From assembly GCF_013401515.1 (NCBI RefSeq), contig NZ_CP058529.1, positions 2,232,001 through 2,296,000 of the forward strand: 64,000 nt of DNA, read 5' to 3'. This document shows, in pieces, positions 41,848-51,617 of this stretch. The translations under genes were made by a program, and so were the position numbers. The notes below the pieces were generated by a model that saw only the letters and a list, made by a program, of their open reading frames with translations, had not been told where the DNA came from and made no database searches. Each line of letters starts with the position of its first letter. The stretch's first letter is position 1. This DNA comes from Halorarum halophilum. GTDB lineage: Archaea > Halobacteriota > Halobacteria > Halobacteriales > Haloferacaceae.

Positions 41848-41937
41848 GCGGTTCGGAGCGCGTCGAAAGAAGTCGCGGGTTCGTTCGGCGAGGCGGTGCG
41901 ACGGTGTGCGGTGGGTGTGTGTGGCCTTGGCCGACGC

Positions 41938-43617
<1,680 letters not shown>

Positions 43618-43640
43618 GACATGCTCTGATTGTTCGGAGT

Positions 43641-43650
43641 TCTATATAAG
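43641..43650 (-). promoter_or_regulatory. TATA-box of the thermosome gene
   Basis: On the reverse strand CTTATATAGA lies 24-33 bases before the thermosome ATG, the spacing for a transcript that starts at or within a few bases of the start codon. It is preceded by AGCCGAAGGA, which may act as a BRE. Haloarchaeal chaperonin genes are heat-inducible from such compact promoters. Confidence 0.7.
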
Positions 43651-43721
43651 TCCTTCGGCTAGGTGCTGACAACCTCCCTCACACACCTCGATTCCGCCGT
43701 ATGCTATTGGCTAACACGCGA

Positions 43722-43733
43722 GTATTTATATAC
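43722..43733. promoter_or_regulatory. second TATA-like element upstream of thermosome
   Basis: GTATTTATATAC is nearly symmetrical and could direct transcription either way. It lies about 105 bases before the thermosome start. It could be a distal promoter or serve an unannotated forward transcript in the gene-free stretch 43740-43985. Confidence 0.4.
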
Positions 43734-43985
43734 GGTTTCGCGAGCGGCGTCGCTGGCTCCCAACGGGGGGTTCTGGTGGTGAGTGGTGGGCGGCAGAAGT
43801 GATTGGTGGACGATAGAACCGCGAGCCTCGCGTGCGTGGAGGGCGGCTTTTCGAGGGTATTTCGAGGGTGAGCCGAACGAGTCCGAGAGAAGGGTGGCTC
43901 TCGTTCGACCAGCAGTAGCGGTCGCTGTTCGACCAGTTAATCGGACGGAGAACGTGCGCCCCGAACCGCCGGAGCGTCCGAGGGG
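43734..43985. other. gene-free stretch between thermosome promoter and KH-protein gene
   Basis: No convincing protein gene is present in this part of the 368-base gap. The forward sequence is purine/GT-rich (GTTCTGGTGGTGAGTGGTGG near 43771). A short forward open frame from 43783 runs into the KH gene antisense and looks accidental. A small RNA driven by the TATA element at 43722-43733 is possible but unsupported. Confidence 0.4.
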
Positions 43986-44546
43986 TTACCGTGTCTCCTC
44001 GGGTTCCGGCGACAGGTCCGGAACGCCGTGGAGCTCGTTGTGCTTGCGCTCGAGGAACGAGTAGACGGCGCCGTGCGGGGCGCCGTCGAGGATCATCCCG
44101 GTCGCGCGGCGGACCGCCTCGACCTCCTCGGGCTGACCGATGACGCCGAGCGTCGATCCCTTGATGACGACCTCCGCGCCGGAGAGCTCCTCCATCAGCT
44201 GCCGGGTGCGGCCGTTCTCGCCGATGAGTCGTCCCTTCTGCCGCTGGAGGTCGTTCTTGTTGCGGGTCTTCGCGGCGAGGTCGACGAGGTCGAACCGGCG
44301 GAGGTCGTGATCGAGCAGCGAGAGCGCCGACTCGGGGGTGAAGCCCCGGCCGATCGCCCGGACGATGTCCGGCGCGACCATGCCCGTGACGGGGTCGCCC
44401 ACGGCGTCGATGGCGACGGACCCGGACTCCGAGTCGATGTCGAGGCGCACCTCCGCGCGGTCCTCGATCTCGCGCATCGTCTCACCCCCCTCGCCGATGA
44501 CCGCGCCGATGCGGTCCTGCGGGACCTTCACGTGTTGGGTGCTCAT
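43986..44546 (-). CDS. KH-domain RNA-binding protein (archaeal Pno1/Krr1-like)
   Basis: A 186-residue protein with two KH folds. KH1 contains IGAVIGEGGETMREIEDRAE (G-x2-G loop, near residues 12-31). KH2 contains KGRLIGENGRTRQLMEELSG (near 108-127). This is the archaeal counterpart of Pno1/Dim2, a small-subunit ribosome assembly factor that partners Nob1 and helps 3'-end formation of 16S rRNA. In many archaea it follows eif1A and rio1. Here rio1 is about 2 kb upstream on the same strand with two unrelated membrane-protein genes in between. ATG 44546 starts at STQHVKVPQDRIG. Confidence 0.9.
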   Translation of the reverse strand: MSTQHVKVPQDRIGAVIGEGGETMREIEDRAEVRLDIDSESGSVAIDAVGDPVTGMVAPDIVRAIGRGFTPESALSLLDHDLRRFDLVDLAAKTRNKNDLQRQKGRLIGENGRTRQLMEELSGAEVVIKGSTLGVIGQPEEVEAVRRATGMILDGAPHGAVYSFLERKHNELHGVPDLSPEPEETR

Positions 44547-44704
44547 GCATCCACGTTCCGGCCGAACGCGTTTAAGGGTTTTTAGGCGGCACGTCCGGCC
44601 GTGCGGCGCTCGGGTCCCGGCTGGCGACCGCTCGCCCGGTCCCAAAAGCGACTTTCGCCATCAGCCGTCGGGCTTTCACTCGTCGATTGCCAAGCGCCGT
44701 GCCG

Positions 44705-45859
44705 ATGGGCGGACCGACGACCGATCGGGACACGGCGGCAGCGCCGGCCGAATTCACGTCGACCGCGCCCGGGCAGGGGGCGGACGGGGACGAAACTGGA
44801 ACCCGTGAACGGAACGGAACCGGGGACGATGACAGTCTGGCCGTTCCCGAACCCCCGGACGCGGAGCGACGGTGGATCGATTGGCTCCTCCTCGACGGCG
44901 ACCGGCTTCACGTCGCCGTCGGCGGCTCGATGATCCCGCTCGTCACCTTCGCGCTGCTCGAACTCGCCGGCGTCGTTCCCCTGCAGCGGTCCGGCGGACT
45001 GTCCTACCTGTTCGGCGGGTTCGTGAGCGGGAACCTCACGCTCGTCACCGTCGTCGTCTCGATCAACCAGCTGCTGCTCTCGCAGGAGCTGCAGACGCCC
45101 GGGGAACTCCGTTCGCAGATCGAACACGTGATCGAGTACCGGAACGAGGTCGAGGACGCAGCCGGGCGAATCGCGCCGGTGGAGCCGCTGGCGTTCCTCC
45201 GGCTGCTGGTCGAGAACACCCGGCAGGAGGCCCAGTGCCTCGGCGGCCTCACCTTCGACGGGACCCCGCAGGCGGCACGCGAGGAGATCGAGGAGCTCGT
45301 CGACAACGTCACCGAACACATGGACCACGTCGACGACCTCCTGAAACGGTCGGGGACGGGTACGTTCGACGTGCTCTCGGTGACGCTGGCGACGAACTAC
45401 GCCCGGCAGATCAACCGCATCCGACAGCTCCGGTCGGCCCACGGCGAGGAGCTCCCGGAGCCGGTGATGGACTCGCTCGATCGGCTCGTCGACCGGTTCC
45501 AGGACGTCGACGTCGCCAGGCAGTACTTCAAGTCGATCTACCTGCAGGACGAACTCTCCTCCCTGTCGCGGGTGCTACTGTACGCGGGGGGACTCGCCGA
45601 GGTGGTGGCCGGGGCGGTCCTGCTGTCGTTCACGGCGTCCAACGGGTCGCCCCTCCCCCGGCCCGTACTCCTCGTCGTCCTCCTGGTCGCCGTGGCGGTC
45701 TGTTTCCTCCCGGTCGCCCTCCTCGCCTCGTTCGTCCTCCGGATCGCGACCGTCACGAAGCGGACGGTCGCGACCCTCCCGTTCACGACGCCCGGCAGGA
45801 GAAGTGAGATCGACCGAGCGCCGTCGGGGTGGCCGGGAGCTAGTCGGGAGTCCCGATGA
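44705..45859 (+). CDS. haloarchaeal membrane protein, unknown function
   Basis: A 384-residue protein with a disordered polar N-terminus (about 1-60), then RWIDWLLLDGDRLHVAVGG. Helix pair one is at about 75-125 (PLVTFALLELAGVVPL and VSGNLTLVTVVVSINQLLLS). A long cytoplasmic helical region (about 130-275) contains QELQTPGELRSQIEHVIEYR. Two final helices are at about 290-345. I recall relatives across haloarchaea without a known role. ATG 44705 is chosen over an upstream TTG (44687). The 3' end overlaps the convergent downstream gene by 20 bases. It lies within the KH-RIO1 gene pair, on the opposite strand. Confidence 0.78.
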   Translation: MGGPTTDRDTAAAPAEFTSTAPGQGADGDETGTRERNGTGDDDSLAVPEPPDAERRWIDWLLLDGDRLHVAVGGSMIPLVTFALLELAGVVPLQRSGGLSYLFGGFVSGNLTLVTVVVSINQLLLSQELQTPGELRSQIEHVIEYRNEVEDAAGRIAPVEPLAFLRLLVENTRQEAQCLGGLTFDGTPQAAREEIEELVDNVTEHMDHVDDLLKRSGTGTFDVLSVTLATNYARQINRIRQLRSAHGEELPEPVMDSLDRLVDRFQDVDVARQYFKSIYLQDELSSLSRVLLYAGGLAEVVAGAVLLSFTASNGSPLPRPVLLVVLLVAVAVCFLPVALLASFVLRIATVTKRTVATLPFTTPGRRSEIDRAPSGWPGASRESR

Positions 45860-46412
45860 AGTTCCTGAGGAGGGTATCGCCGAACGTCAGCACGAGCAGC
45901 GCGCCGAGGAGGTCGAAGGCGAGGTCGAGGAGCGTGTCGGTCTTCCCGTAGGGGATGAGGATGGGTTCGAGGCCGAAGCGGCGGGCGACCCAGTGGATGG
46001 CGTGCTCCATGAGCTCCCAGAGGAGTCCGACGAAGACGATGACGGCGACGACGCGCGGGCGGGGGTCGCGGCCGCGGCGGCGCGTGGCGGCGTGGACGAT
46101 GCCGGCGAGGAGGGTCGCGGAGTGGGTGTGCGTGAGGTGGTCCCACCACCAGACGTCCTCGTACGGGCCGAGCATCCCGACGGCGTGGGTGAGCATCGCG
46201 GCGTCCGCGTACGCGCGCTGCCACGGTCGGAACGCGACGTCGTACCGGCGTTCGAGAACGCCCGGGAGGTACGTGGCCGCGAGCGCGAGGACCGCGTTCA
46301 CGACCGCGCCGGGGCTCCGCCGGCGGAGTCCGACGAGGAACACGCCGAGGAGCGCGAACCTGATGCCGCGTTCGGCGACCTGTTCTGGAGGGGTTCGCGT
46401 GTGTCGGGTCAC
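45840..46412 (-). CDS. membrane protein, unknown function
   Basis: A 190-residue protein with about five helices. Notable motifs are EDVWWWDHLTHTHSATLLAG (near 87-106) and PYGKTDTLLDLAFDLLGALL (near 155-174), with WELMEHAIHW between. His and Asp residues inside helices suggest a metal- or substrate-binding membrane protein. The DTxLDLxFDxxGAL ending resembles VanZ/YjdF-like proteins, but I would not assign either. The start is GTG at 46412. It ends inside the convergent neighbour and follows rio1 by 95 bases on the same strand. Confidence 0.72.
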   Translation of the reverse strand: MTRHTRTPPEQVAERGIRFALLGVFLVGLRRRSPGAVVNAVLALAATYLPGVLERRYDVAFRPWQRAYADAAMLTHAVGMLGPYEDVWWWDHLTHTHSATLLAGIVHAATRRRGRDPRPRVVAVIVFVGLLWELMEHAIHWVARRFGLEPILIPYGKTDTLLDLAFDLLGALLVLTFGDTLLRNFIGTPD

Positions 46413-46507
46413 GGGTTGTCGCTCACGGGGGCGACGGCGGCGGGCGTGAAATACGTTGACGTTCCGGGGCGGACGGTCGCGAGCCGACGCCCCAGTTCCC
46501 CGACGGG

Positions 46508-47380
46508 TTACTCCAGGTCGGCCGACGGCTCGGGTTCGGGCGCGGTGACGTACTCCTGCAGTTCCTCGCCGGTCACCGCCATCCCCTGCCGGGAGAAGAA
46601 CGCGGCGACGTTCTCGCAGTCGCGCTCGAGGAACTCCCGGGCGTTCGGGTGGTGGACCGTCACCGCCTGCCCGAGGTCGATGACGAACAGTTCGCCCTCG
46701 TGGATGATCATGTTGTACTCCGAGAGGTCGCCGTGGACCAGCCCGGCGGAGTAGAGCCGGCGCATGTACTCCCGGACCACCTCGTAGGCCGTCTCCGGGT
46801 TCTCCACGTCCACCTCGGAGAGCCGGCGCGCGCGGTCGTCGGCGTGACCGACGAGGTCCATCACGAGGACGTTCCGCTGGACGGCGATGGGGTCGGGCAC
46901 CCTGACGCCGGCCGCCTTCGCGCGCAGGAGGTTCGCGTACTCCTTGCGTACCCACGCGAGCACGACCTTCTTCTTGTCCGAGCCGATGCCCTCGAAGCGC
47001 GGGTCGCCCTGGAGGTACTCGCGCATGTGCCGGAAGTTCGAGGTGTTGATGCGGTACACCTTCACCGCGAGCTCCTCGTCGTCGTGCCCGAGCGCCTCGT
47101 ACACGTTCGCCTCCTTGCCCGTCGAGACGGGGCCGCCGAACGCGCCGATGTGGCCGTCCTGCACCAGCTTGTACACGGCCGCGAGCGTCGCGTCGTCGAA
47201 CACCGACGCCTCGACCTTGAACTGCTCCGTATCCTTTACCCGGATCCGGAACTCGTTGAACGCCGCGTCCTGCCGGCGCGCGATGCGGTCGGCCTCGTCG
47301 TCCGAGACGTCGAGCGACTCCCACTCGTCGCCCGGCGTGTCGGCTTCCTCGGGGTCGACGAGTCCGAACTCACCTGTCAT
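46508..47380 (-). CDS. rio1: RIO1 serine/threonine protein kinase
   Basis: A 290-residue atypical kinase of small-subunit maturation. It has the RIO ATP loop GPVSTGKEANVYEALG (near 79-94), the Lys in ELAVKVYRI (near 100), the hinge-side VRKEYANLLRAKAAGVRVPD, the catalytic loop GLVHGDLSEYN (near 210-220) and the metal-binding Asp in LFVIDLGQAVTVHHPNA (near 227-243). The region TSNFRHMREYLQGDPRFEG is typical for Rio1 rather than Rio2, which has an N-terminal winged helix. It lies between aIF-1A upstream and the KH protein downstream on the same strand, the archaeal ribosome-assembly grouping, though both intervals contain other genes. Confidence 0.95.
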   Translation of the reverse strand: MTGEFGLVDPEEADTPGDEWESLDVSDDEADRIARRQDAAFNEFRIRVKDTEQFKVEASVFDDATLAAVYKLVQDGHIGAFGGPVSTGKEANVYEALGHDDEELAVKVYRINTSNFRHMREYLQGDPRFEGIGSDKKKVVLAWVRKEYANLLRAKAAGVRVPDPIAVQRNVLVMDLVGHADDRARRLSEVDVENPETAYEVVREYMRRLYSAGLVHGDLSEYNMIIHEGELFVIDLGQAVTVHHPNAREFLERDCENVAAFFSRQGMAVTGEELQEYVTAPEPEPSADLE

Positions 47381-47561
47381 TCACCATGGCTACGTCGTCC
47401 GGCGTGAAAAGCCCCACAGGTGCGATCGTCGGATCGTGATCGGTCGCCGTCACGTGAGCCGGACACGCCGTCCGTATCGCGCGTCGTTCTGCGAGACGTT
47501 ACAGGGGGCGCTGGCGTCTCGTTTCCGGCCCGAGAGACGGCGGGGACGCACCGTCCGTGAT

Positions 47562-47969
47562 TTAACGGTCGTCCAGCCCCTCGAGGTCCCGCGTGAGATC
47601 CAGGATCCGCTCGACTGCCTCCGGCACGGGTTCGAGGCAGATCTCGTTCGTCCGGGTGTCGAACGAGATCAGCCCGTGGTCCGCTAACTTCGGAAGTTGG
47701 CGATGGTACAGGTCGACGCGGATTCGTCCGACCTCCTCGTCGCTGGGTTCGACCCCCTCGTACTTCGCGATGGACTCCACGATGTGTTCGAGATCGTCGT
47801 TGTCGTGGTGGTTGAGGTGAAGGAGGACGAGGCGACGACGCGTATCCCCGAGCGCGTCGAAGAACCGGTCTATCTCGGCCCCGCCGTCCTCCACTATCTG
47901 CGGACGGCGTTGGTGACCTCCCCCGCGGTTTAGTCCGCTAGAGAACTCCTCGGAAGGAGCGTCAGACAT
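47562..47969 (-). CDS. DUF7344 winged-helix protein (putative transcription regulator)
   Basis: A 135-residue protein with a polar N-terminus and a winged helix. IDRFFDALGDTRRRLVLLHL (near 33-52) is the first helix pair, VDLYHRQLPKLADHGLISFD (near 85-104) the recognition helix and wing. This matches the haloarchaeal DUF7344 family, usually annotated as a transcriptional regulator, commonly with no ligand-binding domain. The upstream 200 bases are unusually AT-rich, which marks its promoter. It splits aIF-1A from rio1. Confidence 0.82.
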   Translation of the reverse strand: MSDAPSEEFSSGLNRGGGHQRRPQIVEDGGAEIDRFFDALGDTRRRLVLLHLNHHDNDDLEHIVESIAKYEGVEPSDEEVGRIRVDLYHRQLPKLADHGLISFDTRTNEICLEPVPEAVERILDLTRDLEGLDDR

Positions 47970-48187
47970 CTGTTGTGTATTTGAAATTACGATACATAGT
48001 TGTTTCCCCTAATTAAGAAAACAAACGTAGCCCGATAATCCCGCTCTTCCGACCTCCCACCCGCGCTACTTCCCGCCCCGAGTGGTGCCAGCATCGGTAC
48101 GTAGCGTGGAAGCATCAAACGTATCGAGCGTCAGGGGGTTCGAGATAGCCGAATACGCCGGAGGTCGCGTCGGGTGCGAAGTCGATA
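47970..48187. other. AT-rich spacer upstream of the DUF7344 gene
   Basis: The stretch from about 47970 to 48040 (with GTATTTGAAATTACGATAC and CTAATTAAGAAAACAAACG) is much richer in A and T than the rest of the window. It presumably contains the promoter of the DUF7344 gene, but I could not choose a single TATA box. It also separates this gene from aIF-1A, so the regulator need not be in the aIF-1A transcript. Confidence 0.5.
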
Positions 48188-48478
48188 CTACTGGATATGG
48201 CCTTCCTCGCGCAGCTGGTCGGCCTCGGCCTTCTCGTAGCGCCAGGTCACGTCGCCCTTCTCGTCCTGCCAGTCCCACGGCTCCACGAGCACGACGTCGC
48301 CCTCCCTGATCCAGATGCGCTTCTGCATCCGGCCGGGGATGCGCGCGGTCCGCTCCGTGCCGTCGGCACAGCGCACCGCCACGCGGTTGGCGCCGAGCAT
48401 GTCCGTCACCTCGGCGAACACCTCGTCGTCCTCGGGCATCCGGAGGTCCGTGCGCCCGCCGGAGTCGTCGTCGCTCAT
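48188..48478 (-). CDS. eif1A: translation initiation factor aIF-1A
   Basis: A 96-residue OB-fold protein that binds the small subunit A site and promotes start-codon selection. Landmarks are [60 protein letters not shown] and [19 protein letters not shown]. Length and sequence match archaeal aIF-1A closely. It is the first member of the aIF-1A, RIO1, KH set on this strand; the next gene downstream is the DUF7344 regulator instead of rio1. Confidence 0.96.
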   Translation of the reverse strand: MSDDDSGGRTDLRMPEDDEVFAEVTDMLGANRVAVRCADGTERTARIPGRMQKRIWIREGDVVLVEPWDWQDEKGDVTWRYEKAEADQLREEGHIQ

Positions 48479-48589
48479 GTTGGGGGGAGTTCGGCGGGGC
48501 GGGGTTTAAAATCGCCGGGAGGAACGCGACGGAATGCCCGGGACGACGGGACCGGGGCGGTTTAGGCCCCGGGGAAGCGAGAACCGAGC

Positions 48590-48769
48590 ATGCTCGACAA
48601 ACTCGGTACGGTCGGACTGGTCGGCCTCCTGCTGCTGGTCGTCGGTATCGCGCTCGTCGCCTACGCCGACCTCGTCGTCGCGGCGGGAATCGCGCTGGTG
48701 ATCGTGGGGACCGGCCTCGTCGTGAAGGGCCTCGCGAGCGGCCTGATGCGGCAGTTCGGCTTCGCGTAG
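48590..48769 (+). CDS. 59-residue membrane protein
   Basis: ATG at 48590 opens a frame of 59 residues, MLDKLGTVGLVGLLLLVVG, IALVAYADLVVAAGIALVIV, then GTGLVVKGLASGLMRQFGFA, with stop TAG at 48767. It has two hydrophobic helices with a short turn (YAD) and a basic C-terminus. The strict codon pattern (third-position G/C) and the regular hydrophobic periodicity support coding. I recall short haloarchaeal proteins of this kind with no assigned function. It is divergent from aIF-1A with 111 bases between starts. Confidence 0.75.
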   Translation: MLDKLGTVGLVGLLLLVVGIALVAYADLVVAAGIALVIVGTGLVVKGLASGLMRQFGFA

Positions 48770-48797
48770 TCGAACCGAGGAGACCCCACCGGTTCGG

Positions 48798-48942
48798 CCA
48801 CTTCTCGTCCGGTTCCGGCACCGCCAGCACCGGCACCGCCGAGCGACGCTGGACCCGCGGGGTGACCGCGCCGGCCGAGACGAGTCGCCCGACTCCGGAG
48901 CGGTCGCGGGCGCCCACCACGATGAGATCGGCCTCGTGGTCG
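48798..48942 (-). pseudogene. C-terminal stub of a universal stress protein
   Basis: On the reverse strand the translation HEADLIVVGARDRSGVGRLV, SAGAVTPRVQRRSAVPVLAV, PEPDEK is the last third of a UspA domain, including the nucleotide-binding G-x2-G region and the final strand. The N-terminal about 90 residues are missing: upstream sequence changes abruptly before HEAD and reaches the tyrS 3' end 50 bases away. No start codon or in-frame stop shortly after PEPDEK is seen. I read this as a remnant of a deleted gene, possibly lost when the present tyrS junction formed. Confidence 0.65.
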
Positions 48943-48991
48943 GTGGGTCGTGAAAAACGGAGGCAGCGACGGACTCGGAGAGGGTGCGGGG

Positions 48992-49987
48992 CTACTCGTC
49001 GTACTCGGCGAGCACCGCGCGGCCGGGCGCCACGAGTTCGTCGAGGTACCGGGCGAGCGCGCCCTTCGCGTCCGCGGGGTGGAGTTCGCCGGACTCGAGG
49101 TCCGCCGCGAGGGCCTCGTAGTCGTCGTACTCGAGGTCGCCGCCGTACTGCTCGGGGCGCTCGACGACGACCGTCTCGAAGCGCGGGAACACGTGGTGCT
49201 GGAAGATCTCCAGGACGGGGTTGCGTCGCTCGTTCCCCTCCCCGTCGGGGTCGGGGTCGCGCGTCGGCGGGCAGTAGGCCGCGTTGACCTTCTCCTCGAT
49301 CGACTCGGTCGAGTCCTCCATCGAGATGGTGACGCCCGTCGAGGAGGACATCTTCCCGACGCCGTCGTCGAGGTTGGCGATGATCGGCGTGTGCAGGCAC
49401 GGCCGGGCGTCGTAGCCGAGGTCGGGGACGACCTCGCGGTGGAGCATGTGCACCTTCCGCTGGTCCATCCCGCCCACGGCCAGGTCGAGGTCGAGGTACT
49501 CGACGTCGAGCGCCTGCATCAGGGGGTAGACGACGTGGCTCACCTTCGCGGTGTCGCCGCCCTGGATCTCGGCCATCGCCCGCTGGGCGCGGTTGAGCGT
49601 GGTCGAGAGCTCGAGCTGGTGGAGGTCGAGCGCGTAGTCCTCGTCGAGCTGGAACTCCGAGCCCAGCACGAACTCGGTGTGCTCCTCCTCCAGCCCGTAG
49701 GCGACGAACTGGGCTTTCATCCGCTCGGCCGTCTCGCGGATCTCCTCGAAGGTGCCCTTGTCGTTGAGGTAGGCGTGCACGTCCGCGAGCAGGACGACGA
49801 TCTCGAACCCCGCCTCCTGGAGGTCGATGAGCTTGTTCGCGGTGAGCATGTGCCCGATGTGGAGGACGCCGGACGGCTCGTAGCCGACGTACGCCCGCCT
49901 GCCCTCGGGGTCCTCGGCCAGCGCCCGCACCTCCTCCTCGGTGACCACCTCGGAGACGTTCCGGGTGATCCGCTCGTAGGCGTCCAT
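48992..49987 (-). CDS. tyrS: tyrosyl-tRNA synthetase
   Basis: A 331-residue class I synthetase. The first ATP motif is VGYEPSGVLHIGHM with HIGH at residues 43-46; the second is VGKMSSSTGV near residue 210. The tyrosine pocket is seen in LLADVHAYLNDKGTFEEIRE and MDQRKVHMLHREVVPDLGYD. The archaeal/eukaryal-type compact enzyme lacks the bacterial S4 domain and has this length. ATG 49987 is chosen; the frame stays open upstream but that part is repeat sequence (50120-50170). Adjacent to its 3' end is the UspA stub. Confidence 0.94.
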   Translation of the reverse strand: MDAYERITRNVSEVVTEEEVRALAEDPEGRRAYVGYEPSGVLHIGHMLTANKLIDLQEAGFEIVVLLADVHAYLNDKGTFEEIRETAERMKAQFVAYGLEEEHTEFVLGSEFQLDEDYALDLHQLELSTTLNRAQRAMAEIQGGDTAKVSHVVYPLMQALDVEYLDLDLAVGGMDQRKVHMLHREVVPDLGYDARPCLHTPIIANLDDGVGKMSSSTGVTISMEDSTESIEEKVNAAYCPPTRDPDPDGEGNERRNPVLEIFQHHVFPRFETVVVERPEQYGGDLEYDDYEALAADLESGELHPADAKGALARYLDELVAPGRAVLAEYDE

Positions 49988-50489
49988 GTAGGTGGGGATT
50001 CGCGTGCGCCGATTACGTCTTTCGGATGTGTGCTGATTCTTCTGAGTGGGATCTGCCGGGTTCTCGATCGAGTTTATCGAAGGTGTTTGGTCGGGTATCG
50101 GCGCGAGGATCGTGACCGCAACGAACTCGAAAGCCCCCGCACGCTCGGCCCCTTTCAGCCCCACCCGCCGGAAACTCGTCCCAGCGATGCGGCCCGGCTA
50201 TCGCGTGGCACGCCGTCGGTAGTCCCCCGGGACGCTCGTCCGGCCGCCAGTCGCGATAGCAGCAGCGGTGCGGTCTAGCGCTTGCTGGCGGATGGCGCGC
50301 GTGACTGCGAGCCGAAGGCGAGCGACGCGCGCGAGGCGTCAGCGAGCGAGCATCGCAGTCGGCTGGGGAGGCCGGTGGTGTCTCGTCACGCCCAGCAGTA
50401 GTGGTCTGCTCCGCTACCGAGCCGGCAGCAACGATACACGAACAACAGCCGCCAGCAACGACGAAGAGACGCTAAACTCGTAATCCGAC
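49988..50489. repeat. 502-base gene-free region with modular repeats
   Basis: No gene is visible. From 50170 down to about 50120 lies a reverse-strand copy of the GGGACTGAAAGGGGCC-type repeat (one change, GGGGCTGAAA). At 50197-50205 and 50252-50260 are 9-base inverted arms GCTATCGCG/CGCGATAGC. From 50291 to 50370 is a module with GCGCGCGT...ACGCGCGC arms and a GCC-GAA-GGC core, also present at 63840-63948. From 50362 to 50406 is a 45-base sequence that recurs inverted at 54049-54093 with three mismatches. Confidence 0.75.
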
Positions 50490-51617
50490 CTACTCTAGCC
50501 GGTCCAGCACCGCGTCCGGCTCGTACGCCAGCGAGAGCGAGCGCGACCGTCCGCGTCCCTCGACCTCGGCGTACTCCGTCTCGAGGATGCCGAGCTGCTC
50601 CAGCTTCTTGATGATCTCCGAGTAGCGCGTGTATCCCAGGTCCGTCCGCTCGTGGAACGCCTCGTACACCGCGCCCGCCTGCTCGCCGTCGTGGGTCGCC
50701 AGCACCTCCACCAGCGCGCGCTCGGACTCCGAGAGCCCCCGGAGCGAGCGCGACAGGTGGACGTACTTCGACTTGTCGTACGCCTCCTCCACGTCCTCCG
50801 TCGAGATGGTGCGCGAGGCGCGCATCTCGGCGTTCAGCCCGGCGCGGCGGAGCAGGTCGATGCCGACACGGAGGTCGCCCGACTCCGCCGTCAGCTCCGC
50901 GACGCGGTCGAGTTCCTGGCTCCCGAGCACGCCGTCGTGGAAGCCGCGCTTGGCGCGCTCGCGGAGGATGTCGACGATCTCGTTCGTGTCGTAGGTGGGG
51001 AAGTACACCTCCTCGGGACGGAACACCGACTGGACGCGGGAGTCGAGGTCGTCCATCACGTCGAGCGAGAGGTCCGAGGAGACGCAGATGACGCCGATCT
51101 TCGCGCCCGAGTGGGCCTCGTGGGCCCGCAGCAGCGAGTACAGCGTGTCCGAGGCCTCGTTCTCGTAGAACAGGTAGTTCACGTCGTCGAGCGCGACGAC
51201 GAGCACGTCGTCCTGTTCGACCAGCCGGTCGGTGATCTGGCCGAACAGCTTCTTGAACGAGATGCCCGAGGACGGCGGCTCGTAGTCGAACAGTCCCTCG
51301 AACACGCGCGAGAACACCGCGTACCGCGTCGAGTCGACCTGGCAGTTCACCCGGACCGTCTCGACGTCGGTCTGGGCGCGCAGCTCGCCGAACAGCTTCT
51401 GGACCGCGGTCGTCTTCCCGGTGCCGGGCGGGCCGCGCACGACCGTGTTGAGCGGCCGCGAGCCCCGCGCCGCGGGCCGGAGCGCGTACTTCAGCGACTC
51501 CAGCTGGCTCTCGCGGTGACGGAACGTCTCCGGGACGTAGTCGATCTCGAAGACGTGCTCGTCCCTGAACACGGATTCGTCCCACGAGAGCATCCCCTCT
51601 TCGGGGTCACCGGGCAT
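50490..51617 (-). CDS. Orc1/Cdc6 family AAA+ protein
   Basis: A 375-residue AAA+ ATPase of the archaeal replication initiator family. Walker A is RGPPGTGKTTAV (near residues 62-73), Walker B VVALDDVNYLFYENE (near 143-157), sensor 1 GVICVSSDLS (near 179), and the sensor 2/arginine region is GDLRVGIDLLRRAG (near 257-270). The C-terminal winged helix covers about 300-375 with TRYSEIIKKLEQLGILETEY. The Walker B Asp-Asp is intact. I looked for origin recognition boxes in the adjacent gaps and saw none, so it may bind elsewhere or act in another role; haloarchaea carry several orc paralogues. It pairs in orientation with the MutS-like gene upstream (167 bases). Confidence 0.9.
   Translation of the reverse strand: MPGDPEEGMLSWDESVFRDEHVFEIDYVPETFRHRESQLESLKYALRPAARGSRPLNTVVRGPPGTGKTTAVQKLFGELRAQTDVETVRVNCQVDSTRYAVFSRVFEGLFDYEPPSSGISFKKLFGQITDRLVEQDDVLVVALDDVNYLFYENEASDTLYSLLRAHEAHSGAKIGVICVSSDLSLDVMDDLDSRVQSVFRPEEVYFPTYDTNEIVDILRERAKRGFHDGVLGSQELDRVAELTAESGDLRVGIDLLRRAGLNAEMRASRTISTEDVEEAYDKSKYVHLSRSLRGLSESERALVEVLATHDGEQAGAVYEAFHERTDLGYTRYSEIIKKLEQLGILETEYAEVEGRGRSRSLSLAYEPDAVLDRLE

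Noticed and set aside
43783-44064. Forward 93-codon open frame over the KH gene end
   Set aside because: Half is antisense to the KH gene and the rest is simple GT-rich sequence; no family resemblance.
50071-50164. In-frame 59-residue N-terminal extension of TyrRS
   Set aside because: That stretch overlaps the dispersed GGGGCTGAAAGGGGCC repeat; ATG 49987 gives the normal TyrRS N-terminus.
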